This document shows, piece by piece, positions 7,630 through 15,873 of a DNA stretch of 25,085 nucleotides. The notes beneath the pieces were generated by a model. That model worked only from the letters and a program-made list of their open reading frames with translations, did no database searches and was not told the origin of the DNA. Numbering within the stretch: the stretch's first letter is position 1; every line of letters begins with the position of its first letter. Source of the stretch: Acetobacteraceae bacterium. GTDB taxonomy: Bacteria; Pseudomonadota; Alphaproteobacteria; Acetobacterales; Acetobacteraceae. A program made the translations under genes and the position numbers. The stretch is taken from positions 1-25,085 of the forward strand of contig CANJXD010000013.1 of the NCBI GenBank assembly GCA_947478535.1, written 5' to 3'.

Positions 7630-7890
7630 ATGAGAATCCCTTGCCCCCATTGTGGCGAACGCGGCAGCGACGAGTTCACCATCCTCGGTGCCGCCGACCC
7701 CAAACGCCCCGCGCCTGACGCACCCGCCGAGGATTGGCACGCCTATGTCCACCTCCGCGACAACCCGAAGGGCCGGTACCGGGAGTTGTGGCACCACGGC
7801 CTCGGCTGCCGCGCCTGGCTGGTGGTGGAGCGTGACACGGTGACCCACGCCATCCACGCCGTGACCGCCGCACGCGGAGACGCCGCATGA
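7630..7890 (+). CDS. mgdB: N-methylglutamate dehydrogenase subunit B (sarcosine oxidase delta-like zinc protein; MgdB/SoxD)
   Basis: A small 86-residue subunit. The zinc ligands expected in SoxD are all visible: Cys5 and Cys8 (IPCPHCG), His56 and Cys60 (HHGLGC). The conserved central part LRDNPKGRYRELW and the tail ERDTVTHAIHAV fit the family. It has no activity of its own but is a structural part of the heterotetramer. It begins 10 bases after mgdA, and its last codons overlap the mgdC start (ATGA at 7887-7890), so it is translationally coupled. Confidence 0.87.
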   Translation: MRIPCPHCGERGSDEFTILGAADPKRPAPDAPAEDWHAYVHLRDNPKGRYRELWHHGLGCRAWLVVERDTVTHAIHAVTAARGDAA

Positions 7891-10853
7891 CCGCGCAATC
7901 CTTCCGCCTGCCCATGGGCGGCGTGGTGGATCGCGCCGCACCGCTGTCCTTCACCTTCGATGGCCGACGGATGCAGGGGCTGGCCGGGGATACCTTGGCC
8001 TCCGCGCTGCTGGCGAATGGGGTTCACCTCACCGCGCGGTCCTTCAAGTACCACCGCCCGCGCGGCATCCTGACCGCCGGGCCGGAGGAGCCGAACGCGC
8101 TGGTCGAGATGCGGACCGACGCAAGGCGGGAGCCCAATACCCGCGCCACCATGGCGGAGTTGTATGAGGGGCTCGAAGCCCGCAGCCAGAACCGCTTCCC
8201 CTCGCTCGCCTTCGACCTTGGCGCGGTGAACGGGCTGGCCGCCCCGCTGCTCGGCGCCGGCTTCTACTACAAGACCTTCATGTGGCCCGCCGCCTTCTGG
8301 GAGAAGGTCTATGAGCCGCTGATCCGCCGCGCCGCCGGCCTCGGCCGCGCGCCCGAAGGCCCGGACCCCGACCATTACAAGCGCAGCCACGCCTTCTGCG
8401 ACGTGCTCGTCATCGGTGCCGGACCCGCCGGGCTGATGGCGGCGCTGGCGGCCGGCCGCGCCGGTGCCCGCGTGCTGCTGGTGGAGGAGGATCGCGCCCT
8501 CGGCGGCCGCCTGCTGGCCGAGGCCGAGTTGATCGCCGGCGCCCCCGCCCTCGCCTGGGTCGCGGCGGCGGAGGCCGAACTCGTGGCGATGCCGCGCGTG
8601 ACGGTGCTGCCCCGCACGAGTGCCTTCGCCGTGCTGGACCACGGCGTCGTCGGCGCCGTGGAACGCGTGGCGGACCATGTGCCAAGCCCGGGCGCGGACA
8701 CGCCGCGCCAGCGCTACTGGAAGATCACGGCGAAGCGCATCGTCCTCGCCGCAGGTGCCTTGGAACGCCCCATCGCCTTCGGCGGCAATGACCGCCCGGG
8801 CATCATGATGGCCGGCGCCGTGCGCGCCTATCTCCACCGCTACGCCGTGCTGCCGGGCCGCCGCGCCGTGGTCTTCACCGCCGGCGATGATGGCTGGCGG
8901 ACCGTCGCCGCGCTGCATGCGGCCGGCGCCAAGGTGGAGGCGGTGGTGGATGCGCGGGCGGAAGCCACGCAGGCCCAGCGGCACCTCGCGGCGCAGGCCG
9001 GGGCGCGGCTGATCGAGGGCGGGCGCGTCACCGCCACGCGCGGGCGCCTCCGCCTCACCGCGGTCGAGATCACCCACGCCAGGGGCGGTGTCGAAGGCGT
9101 CGGCGCCGATCTGCTGGCGATGGGCGGCGGCTGGAACCCGTCCGTCCACCTCACCGGCCATCTCGGGGGCAAGCCGCGCTGGGATGATACGATCGCGGCC
9201 TTCATCCCCGATGCGACACCCCCGGGCCTGACCGTCGCCGGCGCCGCCGCTGGCCGCTTCACCACCGCGGCCGCGCTCGCCGACGGCGCCCGCGAGGGTG
9301 CCGCCGCCGCCGCCGAATGCGGCTTTTCCCCGGTCCTCGCCCCGCTGCCGCGGGCCGAGGATGCCGCTGATGCGCGGATCGCGCTGTTCCATGTCGCGGC
9401 GTCCCGCGGCAAGGCCTTCGTTGATTTCCAGCACGACGTCACGGTGAAGGACCTGGCACTCGCCACGCGGGAAGGCTTCCGCAGCGTCGAGCACGCCAAG
9501 CGCTACACCACGCTCGGCATGGCGACGGACCAGGGCAAGACGGCGAATGTCACCGGCCTCGCCATCCTCGCCGAGCTCACGGGCCGGACGATTCCCGAAA
9601 CCGGCACCACCGTCTTCCGCCCGCCCTGGACGCCCGTCGCCATCGGCGCGCTGGCCGGCCATCATCGCGGCATGGCGTATCGCCCGTCCCGGCTGACGCC
9701 GACCCATGCATGGGCGAAGGCACGGGGCGCGAGCTTCGTCGAGGTCGGCGCCTGGTATCGCGCGCAATGGTACGCGAAGCCCGGCGAGGCGGAGTGGATC
9801 ACCAGCGTGAACCGGGAGGTGCAGGCGGTGCGCCAGGGCGCGGGCATCTGCGATGTCTCGACCCTCGGCAAGATCGAGGTGACGGGGCAGGGGGCGGCGG
9901 CGCTGCTCGACCTCGCTTATGCCAACACCATCTCCACCCTCGCCGTCGGGCGTGTGCGCTACGGCGTGATGCTGCGGGAGGATGGCTTCGTGATGGATGA
10001 CGGCACCGTCGCCCGCCTCGCGCCCGACCGGTTCTTCATCACGACGACGACGGCGAATGCGGGCAAGGTGCTCGCCCATCTCGAATTCTGCCACCAGCTG
10101 CTGCGCCCCGCGCTCGATGTCTCGCTGCTCTCGGTCACCGATGCCTGGGCGCAGTTGTCCATCGCCGGGCCGCGTGCGCGGGAGATTGTCGGCGGGCTGA
10201 TCGATGCCGGCCCCGATCTCTCGAACGCCGCGCTGCCTCACATGGCCTGCGTCGAGGTGACGGTCGGCGGCGCCCCGGCGCGGCTCTATCGCCTCTCCTT
10301 CTCCGGGGAGCTTGCCTATGAACTCGGCGTGCCGCCGGAGGAGGCGGAGGCCGTGATGGACCGCGCCCTCGCCCTCGGCGCCGTGCCCTATGGGACGGAG
10401 GCGCTGGGCGTCCTTCGCATCGAGAAGGGCCACCCCGCCGGCGGGGAGTTGAATGGCCAGACCACGGCGCGGGACCTCGGCCTCGGCCGCATGGTCTCGA
10501 CGAAAAAGGACTGCATCGGCCGGCGCATGGCCGAACGCCCGGCGCTGCTGGACCCGGCGCGGCCGGCGCTGGTGGGGCTCAAGCCCTGCGATGGCCGCAC
10601 GGCGTTGCGCGGCGGCTCTCACCTGTTCGCGCCGGGTGCTGCGGTGAACAGCGCCAACGACCTCGGTCACGTCACCGCCGCCTGCTTCTCCCCCACCCTG
10701 GGCCACCCCATCGCGCTGGCGCTGCTCTCCGGCGGTGCGGCCCGTATCGGCGAGCGTATCCGCGTGCTGGACCTGCTGCGCGGCGGCGATGCGGAGGCCG
10801 AGATCTGCGCGCCCTGCTTCATCGACCCCGAGGGAGTGCGCGCCCGTGGCTGA
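7887..10853 (+). CDS. mgdC: N-methylglutamate dehydrogenase subunit C (sarcosine oxidase alpha-like; MgdC/SoxA)
   Basis: The large 988-residue subunit. The N-terminal ferredoxin-like domain (about 15-75, FTFDGRRMQGLAGDTLASAL, SFKYHRPRGILTAGPEEPN) lacks Fe-S cysteines, as in other SoxA proteins. A NAD(P)-type Rossmann domain starts at about residue 171 (DVLVIGAGPAGLMAALAAGR, then LLVEEDRALGGR), with the second dinucleotide domain at about 290-470. The C-terminal half, from about 600, is a GcvT/aminomethyltransferase fold (ICDVSTLGKIEVTGQGAAAL, LSIAGPRAREIVGG, LRIEKGHPAGGELNGQTTAR) that binds tetrahydrofolate and can capture the formaldehyde equivalent as methylene-THF. It overlaps mgdB by 4 bases and mgdD by 8 bases. 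Length and domain order are full-size for the family. Confidence 0.88.
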   Translation: MTAQSFRLPMGGVVDRAAPLSFTFDGRRMQGLAGDTLASALLANGVHLTARSFKYHRPRGILTAGPEEPNALVEMRTDARREPNTRATMAELYEGLEARSQNRFPSLAFDLGAVNGLAAPLLGAGFYYKTFMWPAAFWEKVYEPLIRRAAGLGRAPEGPDPDHYKRSHAFCDVLVIGAGPAGLMAALAAGRAGARVLLVEEDRALGGRLLAEAELIAGAPALAWVAAAEAELVAMPRVTVLPRTSAFAVLDHGVVGAVERVADHVPSPGADTPRQRYWKITAKRIVLAAGALERPIAFGGNDRPGIMMAGAVRAYLHRYAVLPGRRAVVFTAGDDGWRTVAALHAAGAKVEAVVDARAEATQAQRHLAAQAGARLIEGGRVTATRGRLRLTAVEITHARGGVEGVGADLLAMGGGWNPSVHLTGHLGGKPRWDDTIAAFIPDATPPGLTVAGAAAGRFTTAAALADGAREGAAAAAECGFSPVLAPLPRAEDAADARIALFHVAASRGKAFVDFQHDVTVKDLALATREGFRSVEHAKRYTTLGMATDQGKTANVTGLAILAELTGRTIPETGTTVFRPPWTPVAIGALAGHHRGMAYRPSRLTPTHAWAKARGASFVEVGAWYRAQWYAKPGEAEWITSVNREVQAVRQGAGICDVSTLGKIEVTGQGAAALLDLAYANTISTLAVGRVRYGVMLREDGFVMDDGTVARLAPDRFFITTTTANAGKVLAHLEFCHQLLRPALDVSLLSVTDAWAQLSIAGPRAREIVGGLIDAGPDLSNAALPHMACVEVTVGGAPARLYRLSFSGELAYELGVPPEEAEAVMDRALALGAVPYGTEALGVLRIEKGHPAGGELNGQTTARDLGLGRMVSTKKDCIGRRMAERPALLDPARPALVGLKPCDGRTALRGGSHLFAPGAAVNSANDLGHVTAACFSPTLGHPIALALLSGGAARIGERIRVLDLLRGGDAEAEICAPCFIDPEGVRARG

Positions 10854-11367
10854 CCTTCTCATCACGCAGCAGACGTCCATCGCCGCGGCCGCCATCGCCG
10901 ATCGCGGCGGGGCGCCGGTGGCGCTGCGGGCGGCGCTGGGTCTGGACGCGCCGGCCGGCCCCGGCATCGCCACGGATGGCGCGGCGCTGCTGGTCTGGAC
11001 CGGCCCCGGCCAGTGGCTCGCCCTCCGGCGTGGGCTGGTCGGCACGGCCCGCTACGCCTTCGCGCGGAGCCTCACGGACTCGCTGGGGGAGGCAGCCTCC
11101 GTCACGGAGATGACCGGCAGCCGTGCCATCTTTCGCCTGGAAGGCACCAGGGCGCGGGGGGCACTCGCGAAAATCGTGCCCGTCGATCTCGACGATGGGG
11201 TGTTTCCCCCCGGCTCGGCCGCCGTGACGAATGGCGGCTACATGCCGGTCGCGCTGTGGCGGCTGGCGGATTGCTTCGAGATCGCCTGCTACCGCAGCTA
11301 TGGCGAGAGCCTGCGCGAAACCCTGCAAGCCGCCAGCGCCGGCTTCGGCCAATGGGTGAAGGCGTGA
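10846..11367 (+). CDS. mgdD: N-methylglutamate dehydrogenase subunit D (sarcosine oxidase gamma-like; MgdD/SoxG)
   Basis: A 173-residue small subunit assigned by position and by family-like features: LLVWTGPGQWLALRR, SLTDSLGEAASVTEMTGSRA, KIVPVDLDDGVFPPGSAAVT and a C-terminal CYRSYGESLRETLQAA. The start is taken as the GTG at 10846, inside the mgdC end, with AGGGAG at 10831-10836. An ATG-initiated reading from 10735 would add residues in a shadow frame of mgdC and is rejected. It closes the mgdABCD operon. Only 40 bases separate its stop from the convergent transporter operon, with no obvious terminator. Confidence 0.82.
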   Translation: MADLLITQQTSIAAAAIADRGGAPVALRAALGLDAPAGPGIATDGAALLVWTGPGQWLALRRGLVGTARYAFARSLTDSLGEAASVTEMTGSRAIFRLEGTRARGALAKIVPVDLDDGVFPPGSAAVTNGGYMPVALWRLADCFEIACYRSYGESLRETLQAASAGFGQWVKA

Positions 11368-11407
11368 TCTTACCCCGCTTGCACGCCACCCCGGCGCCGT
11401 TGCCGCC

Positions 11408-12313
11408 CTATTCCTTCACTGCCCCGGTCAGCGAGGACACGTAGTAGTCCACGAAGAAGCTGTAGAAGATCGCGACCGGCAGGGACCCCAGCAGGCTGCC
11501 CGCCATCAGCGCGCCCCACTGGTAGACATCGCCCGTCACCAGTTCCGTCAGGATCGCCACCGGCACCGTCTTGTTGGCGCTGCTCTGGATGAAGGCGAGC
11601 GCGTAGATGAACTCGTTCCAGGACAGGGTGAAGCTGAAGATGCCGGCGCTGATCAGCCCTGGGATCGCGAGCGGCAGCGTGATCTGGCGCAGGATCTGCA
11701 GCCGCGTCGCGCCATCGATCAGCGCGCATTCCTCGAGTTCGTAGGGGATCGACTTGAAGTAGCCGATCAGCAGCCAGGTGCAGAACGGGATCAGGAAGGT
11801 CGGGTAGGTCAGGATCAGCGCGAAGGGCGTGTCGAACAGGCCGAGCTTCACCACGATGGTCGCCAGCGGGATGAACAGGATCGAGGGCGGCACGAGATAG
11901 GCAAGGTAGATCGCGAGCCCCACATACTGGCTGCCGCGAAAGCGCAGCCGCTGGATCGCATAGGCCGCGAGCGTGCTGGCGAACAGGGAAATCACGGTCG
12001 CCGCGACCGCCACCAGCATCGTCGTCCACAGCCACTTCGGATAGGCCGTGCGGAACAGCAGGTGATAGACGTGGTCGAGGGTGGGGGAGGTGATCCAGAA
12101 CGGATTATGCTCGGTGAAGTTGTACAGCTCCGCATTCGGTTTGAACGCCGTCACCGTCATCCAGTAGAACGGGAACAGCAGGATCAGCACGAAGCAGGCC
12201 AGCGGCACATAGAGCGTGACGACGCGGCGGGACTTGCTGTCCCAGCTCATCGCCTCCGGCGCCGCGGCGGCGGTGTTCTCCGGCTTGGCGTCCACGGTCG
12301 CGGCGTCAGTCAT
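11408..12313 (-). CDS. CUT1-type ABC transporter permease (MalG-like)
   Basis: A 301-residue inner-membrane permease with six predicted membrane segments, the first at about residues 32-52 (VTLYVPLACFVLILLFPFYW). The coupling helix carries the EAA-type motif EECALIDGATRLQILRQITL, which docks on the ATPase, and the C-terminus SLTGAVKE resembles MalG-type sugar permeases. It is the last gene of the four-gene transporter operon and starts 8 bases inside the upstream permease gene. It would pair with that permease to form the membrane channel. The substrate cannot be told from the permease. Confidence 0.88.
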   Translation of the reverse strand: MTDAATVDAKPENTAAAAPEAMSWDSKSRRVVTLYVPLACFVLILLFPFYWMTVTAFKPNAELYNFTEHNPFWITSPTLDHVYHLLFRTAYPKWLWTTMLVAVAATVISLFASTLAAYAIQRLRFRGSQYVGLAIYLAYLVPPSILFIPLATIVVKLGLFDTPFALILTYPTFLIPFCTWLLIGYFKSIPYELEECALIDGATRLQILRQITLPLAIPGLISAGIFSFTLSWNEFIYALAFIQSSANKTVPVAILTELVTGDVYQWGALMAGSLLGSLPVAIFYSFFVDYYVSSLTGAVKE

Positions 12314-13262
12314 TGGACTCTCCCTGCTGCCACTTGCGCCGGGCCAGCCCGAAATAGCTGAACAAAGTCGCGAAGACGAGGAACGGGATCATGCTGACCG
12401 CGATCGCCGCACCCTCGCCCAGCTGCCCGCCCGGGATGCCGCGCTGGAAGGCCAGCGTCGCGAGCAGATGCGTCGAATTCACCGGACCGCCGCGCGTGAT
12501 CGAATAGACCAGCTGGAAATCCGTGAAGGTGAAGATGATGGAGAAGGTCATCACGATGGCGAGGATCGGCATCAGCATCGGGAAGGTGATGTAGCGAAAT
12601 CTCTGCCAGGGTGACGCGCCATCCAGCAGCGCCGCCTCATACAACGAGGGCGAGATGGTCTGCAGCCCCGCGAGCAGCGAGATCGCGACGAAGGGAATGC
12701 CGCGCCAGATATTCGCCGCGATCAACGACCAGCGCGCCGGCCAGGCGCTGCCGATGAAATCGAACGGCGTCGTCGTCAGCCCCATCTTGATGGCGAGGTA
12801 GGACAGGATGCTGAACTGCGGATCGTAAATCCACCAGAAGGCGATGGCGGACAGCACGGTGGGCACGATCCAGGGCAGCAGGATGATGGCGCGCAACAGC
12901 GACTTCATCGGCAGATGCTGGTTCAGCAGCAGCGCGAGCCAAAGGCCCAGCGCGAATTTCCCGATCGTCGCGACGCCGGTGTAAAAGACGGAATAGAAGA
13001 CCGCATTCCAGAAGATCGGGTCCTCGAACAGGAACTCGAAATTCTCGAGGCCCACCCAGATGCCGGCGCGCCCGATCGTCGTATCCGTGAAGGCGAGATA
13101 GACGCCGAGGCCGAGCGGATAGGTCAGGAAGGTCAGCAGCAGGCCGACCGCGGGCAGCAGACAGACGAAGGCGAGGAAGGGCTTCCAGTCGAACAGCCGG
13201 GCAAGCGCGCCATGCTGCGGGCGCACTTTCGTCCAGACCGGCGCGGCGGTGGCGGAGGACAT
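12306..13262 (-). CDS. CUT1-type ABC transporter permease (MalF/UgpA-like)
   Basis: A 318-residue inner-membrane permease. Hydrophobic segments begin at about residue 30 (FLAFVCLLPAVGLLLTFLTY), and the EAA loop reads YEAALLDGASPWQRFRYITF. The motif RGGPVNSTHLLATLAFQRG is typical of MalF/UgpA-type subunits of carbohydrate uptake systems. The start at 13262 has GGGAA upstream. It is separated from the binding-protein gene by a 63-base gap that contains a strong hairpin with a U-tract, so its expression may be lower than that of the binding protein. Confidence 0.88.
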   Translation of the reverse strand: MSSATAAPVWTKVRPQHGALARLFDWKPFLAFVCLLPAVGLLLTFLTYPLGLGVYLAFTDTTIGRAGIWVGLENFEFLFEDPIFWNAVFYSVFYTGVATIGKFALGLWLALLLNQHLPMKSLLRAIILLPWIVPTVLSAIAFWWIYDPQFSILSYLAIKMGLTTTPFDFIGSAWPARWSLIAANIWRGIPFVAISLLAGLQTISPSLYEAALLDGASPWQRFRYITFPMLMPILAIVMTFSIIFTFTDFQLVYSITRGGPVNSTHLLATLAFQRGIPGGQLGEGAAIAVSMIPFLVFATLFSYFGLARRKWQQGESND

Positions 13263-13278
13263 GAGGAGTTCCCGGCGG

Positions 13279-13319
13279 AAAAAGGGGGCGGGGACGGCGC
13301 CCGGAAGCGCCGCCCCCTT
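13279..13319 (-). terminator. Intrinsic terminator-like hairpin between solute-binding protein and permease genes
   Basis: On the reverse strand, AAGGGGGCGG (13282-13291 as read on the forward strand) and CCGCCCCCTT (13310-13319) are perfect reverse complements giving a 10-bp GC-rich stem. A GGCGC/GCGCC pair strengthens the inner stem. The stem is followed in the direction of transcription by a run of five U (13283-13279). It lies just after the binding-protein stop and before the permease start, a common position for a partial terminator or 3'-end stabiliser. Confidence 0.7.
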
Positions 13320-13325
13320 GTCTGC

Positions 13326-14657
13326 TCAGCGAGAGCGGAAGTAGCGGCGAGCGCGGCGTTCCGCTTCCGCCGCGGCGGCCTGCGGGGTTGCCTGGCCGGA
13401 GGCGACGGAGGCGCACATCTGCACCATGACGTAGTCCGCCGTCGCGGCGACCGAGCCTTCCGTGATCGGGCCCTTGTAGCCATTCCAGTAGCCGCTGTTC
13501 ATCGTGTCCTTGAACACCGAGACCTTCGGGTCCTGGCTCCAGGTCGCACTCGCGGCATAGGCGTTCAGCGGCTGCGACCAGTAGCCGATATTCGCCTGCA
13601 GCCACGGGTCGTACTGTTCAGCTTCCAGCAGATACATCAGCAGCGCCTTGGCGGCGTTGGGGAAGCGGCTGTGCTTGAACACCATGGCGTTGAGCGTGAG
13701 GCCGGCATTCGGCGCCGCATCCGCCAGGCCCTTCGGCATCGGCGTCATCTGCGTGTCGTCGGCGATCGCGCGCAGCGCCGGGTCGTTCTTCATGGAGAAG
13801 TACAGCGACACGCCGTTCTGCGTCAGGAAGCACTCATTCGCGGCATAGGCGCGGTTGTTGCTGATATCGCCCCAGGCCAGCGTGCCCGGCACGAAGGACG
13901 GATACAACTCCCGCAGGTAGTTCAGCGCCGCGATGGTCTGCGGGCTGTTGATGGCGACCGCGCCCTGCTCGTCGACCAGGAAGCCGCCATGCGACCACAC
14001 CAGCCAGCTCGCGAAGGCGTTGCCGTCACCCACCGCATTGCCGAGCGCGAAGCCCGCGGGCTTGTTGATGCGCTTCAGCGCCTGGCAAAGTTGCAGGAAG
14101 CCCGCGTGATCCTCAGGCGGCTTGTCGAAGCCGGCCTCGCGCAGCGCGGAGGTGCGCCAGATCGCCGGGCCACCGGAAGCGCCGAAGGGCAGGGCGATGA
14201 AGCGGCCGCCCTTGGTGCCATAGGCGCGCGCCAGGTTGCGCCAGCCGCCATACTTCTGGCCGAGATAGGTCGCGACATCGTTCATGTCGTGAATCTTCTC
14301 GGAGAACAGGTGCGGGCCTGCGTCGAAGCCCACGATGATATCGGGGCCGGCGCCGGTATTCGCGGTGACGGCGGTCTGCTGGGTGATGTCTTCCCAGCCG
14401 ACGAAATCGACGCTGACCTGGATGCCGTGCAGGGCGGCGAAGCGGGCGCAATTCGCGCGCCACGTCGTCTCATCGGGTTCCACGAAGCGCACGGGGCGCA
14501 GCATGCGGAGCGTGGCGCCGCGCTCGATCGGCAGGGACGGCGGCGTCGCCGGCATGGTGGCGATCGCCTGCGCACCGGCGGTGCCCGGCATGCTGGCGGC
14601 GGCGGCGGTGGCGCCGGCTGCAGCCAGCGTTTCGCGGCGGGTGATCAGATTGGCCAT
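13326..14657 (-). CDS. Extracellular solute-binding protein of CUT1 ABC transporter, Tat-like signal
   Basis: A 443-residue periplasmic binding protein. The N-terminus has a twin arginine (TRRETLAAAG, Arg7-Arg8) followed by an alanine-rich hydrophobic stretch and a likely cleavage after AGAQA near residue 31, suggesting Tat export. The mature part is a type-1 sugar-binding-family fold (GPDIIVGFDAGPHLFSEKI, GGRFIALPFGASGGPAIWRT, GFALGNAVGDGNAFASWLVW, and late YWSQPLNAYAAS). An AGGAGG ribosome-binding site precedes the start. It should deliver the ligand to the two permeases encoded downstream. The fold suggests a carbohydrate or polyol-like compound, but the ligand is not determined by what I can see. 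Proximity to the NMG locus makes an N-methyl compound worth considering only as a hypothesis. Confidence 0.87.
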   Translation of the reverse strand: MANLITRRETLAAAGATAAAASMPGTAGAQAIATMPATPPSLPIERGATLRMLRPVRFVEPDETTWRANCARFAALHGIQVSVDFVGWEDITQQTAVTANTGAGPDIIVGFDAGPHLFSEKIHDMNDVATYLGQKYGGWRNLARAYGTKGGRFIALPFGASGGPAIWRTSALREAGFDKPPEDHAGFLQLCQALKRINKPAGFALGNAVGDGNAFASWLVWSHGGFLVDEQGAVAINSPQTIAALNYLRELYPSFVPGTLAWGDISNNRAYAANECFLTQNGVSLYFSMKNDPALRAIADDTQMTPMPKGLADAAPNAGLTLNAMVFKHSRFPNAAKALLMYLLEAEQYDPWLQANIGYWSQPLNAYAASATWSQDPKVSVFKDTMNSGYWNGYKGPITEGSVAATADYVMVQMCASVASGQATPQAAAAEAERRARRYFRSR

Positions 14658-14699
14658 CGTGATACTGCTTCCTCCTGTGTTTTGTCGTCTTGCAGGCGT

Positions 14700-15749
14700 T
14701 CAGGCGGAAAGCCGATTGCCATCCGCACCGAAGAGGTGAACCAGGGAGAGATCCGGCAGGAACCGCAGCGTATCGCCCGGCCGCCCCTGGATGCGTTCGC
14801 GGAAGGCGCCGAGCAACGTCGTCTCCCCGACACGGAGCGTCACCTGGGTCTCGGACCCCGTGGGCTCCACCAGCACGATGGTCGCCTCCACGCCGTCATC
14901 GGCCAGCAGCAGATGTTCCGGGCGGATGCCATAGGTCGCAGCACCACCGGCGGGCGCGCTGGCGGGCAGCGGCAGGAAGGCGCCGCCCGTGGTGCGGAAG
15001 CCGCCATCGGCGATGCCGCCGGGCAGCAGGTTCATCGCCGGGCTGCCGATGAAGCCGGCGACGAACAGATTGGCCGGCCGGTCATAGAGATCGAGCGGCG
15101 CGCCGGTCTGCTCGATTCGCCCGCCATTCATCACGACGATCTGATCGGCCATGGTCATGGCCTCGATCTGGTCATGCGTGACGTAGATGGTGGTGGTGCC
15201 CAGGCGCTGTTGCAGTTCCTTGATCTCGGACCGCATCTGTACGCGCAGCTTGGCATCGAGGTTCGACAGCGGCTCATCGAACAGGAAGACCTGGGGATGC
15301 CGCACGATGGCGCGGCCCATCGCGACGCGCTGCCGCTGGCCGCCGGACAACTGGCGCGGATACCGGTCGAGCAGCACATCGAGGCCGAGGATCTTGGCCG
15401 CGCGCTGTACCTCGGCTTCCATCGCATCGGCCGGCGCCTTCGCCAGCTTCATGGAAAACGCCATGTTTTCCCGCACCGTCATATGCGGATACAGCGCGTA
15501 GTTCTGGAACACCATGGCGATGTCCCGGTCCTTCGGCGGCACGTTGTTGACAACCCGCCCGCCGATATCGATCTCGCCGCCGGTGATGTTCTCAAGCCCC
15601 GCGATCATTCGCAGCAGGGTCGATTTTCCGCAGCCGGAAGGGCCGACGAGGACGACGAATTCGCCGTCCGCGATCTCCACATCAACGCCATGCAGGATCT
15701 TGGTGCTGCCGAAGGACTTGCGCGCCTGCCGCACCGAAACCGTCGCCAT
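14700..15749 (-). CDS. CUT1-type ABC transporter ATP-binding protein (UgpC/MalK-like)
   Basis: A 349-residue ATPase. Walker [10 protein letters not shown] is at about residues 36-44, the Q-loop is [12 protein letters not shown], the ABC signature [15 protein letters not shown], Walker [17 protein letters not shown], and the switch His lies in [14 protein letters not shown]. The C-terminal regulatory OB-fold region (about 240-349, [32 protein letters not shown]) is typical of MalK/UgpC proteins, which energise carbohydrate-type importers. The start at 15749 ([14 protein letters not shown]) matches family N-termini; a longer reading from 15833 adds an unlikely cysteine-rich extension. It is the first gene of its operon, with the binding protein, permease and permease following. 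Confidence 0.9.
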   Translation of the reverse strand: MATVSVRQARKSFGSTKILHGVDVEIADGEFVVLVGPSGCGKSTLLRMIAGLENITGGEIDIGGRVVNNVPPKDRDIAMVFQNYALYPHMTVRENMAFSMKLAKAPADAMEAEVQRAAKILGLDVLLDRYPRQLSGGQRQRVAMGRAIVRHPQVFLFDEPLSNLDAKLRVQMRSEIKELQQRLGTTTIYVTHDQIEAMTMADQIVVMNGGRIEQTGAPLDLYDRPANLFVAGFIGSPAMNLLPGGIADGGFRTTGGAFLPLPASAPAGGAATYGIRPEHLLLADDGVEATIVLVEPTGSETQVTLRVGETTLLGAFRERIQGRPGDTLRFLPDLSLVHLFGADGNRLSA

Positions 15750-15873
15750 ACGTGACCCCCCGCGTGCCGCCTTTGCTGGGGCATCACCGAAGCAGGCTAA
15801 CCACGACGCGCACGCACACGCAACCATGCCCAATTCTTGGGCGCTGGACGCGGTTGCCCGGTGGGTCTAGGCC
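15750..15873. promoter_or_regulatory. Divergent intergenic region with inverted repeat (ABC operon / MFS exporter)
   Basis: 124 bases separate the divergent starts of the transporter ATPase and the MFS gene. The inverted repeat GCCCAA-TTC-TTGGGC at 15828-15842 is a plausible operator-sized dyad. No clear -35/-10 hexamers were identified in either direction. Confidence 0.4.

Noticed and set aside
7743..11045. 1100-codon reverse-strand open frame opposite mgdC
   Set aside because: Same antisense-shadow composition; the forward mgdC has full-length family domains over the same bases.
6369..11367. Naming the second block soxBDAG (sarcosine oxidase)
   Set aside because: Not excluded by sequence, since the families are homologous. 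The contiguous gmaS and mgsABC genes make NMG dehydrogenase the better reading.
11368..11407. Bidirectional terminator between mgdD and the convergent permease gene
   Set aside because: Only a short self-complementary CGGCGCCG is present, without a convincing stem-loop or T-tract.
12915..15755. 946-codon forward open frame opposite the ABC transporter genes
   Set aside because: Arg/Gly/Ala/His-rich low-complexity translation without domains. The reverse-strand transporter genes are unambiguous.
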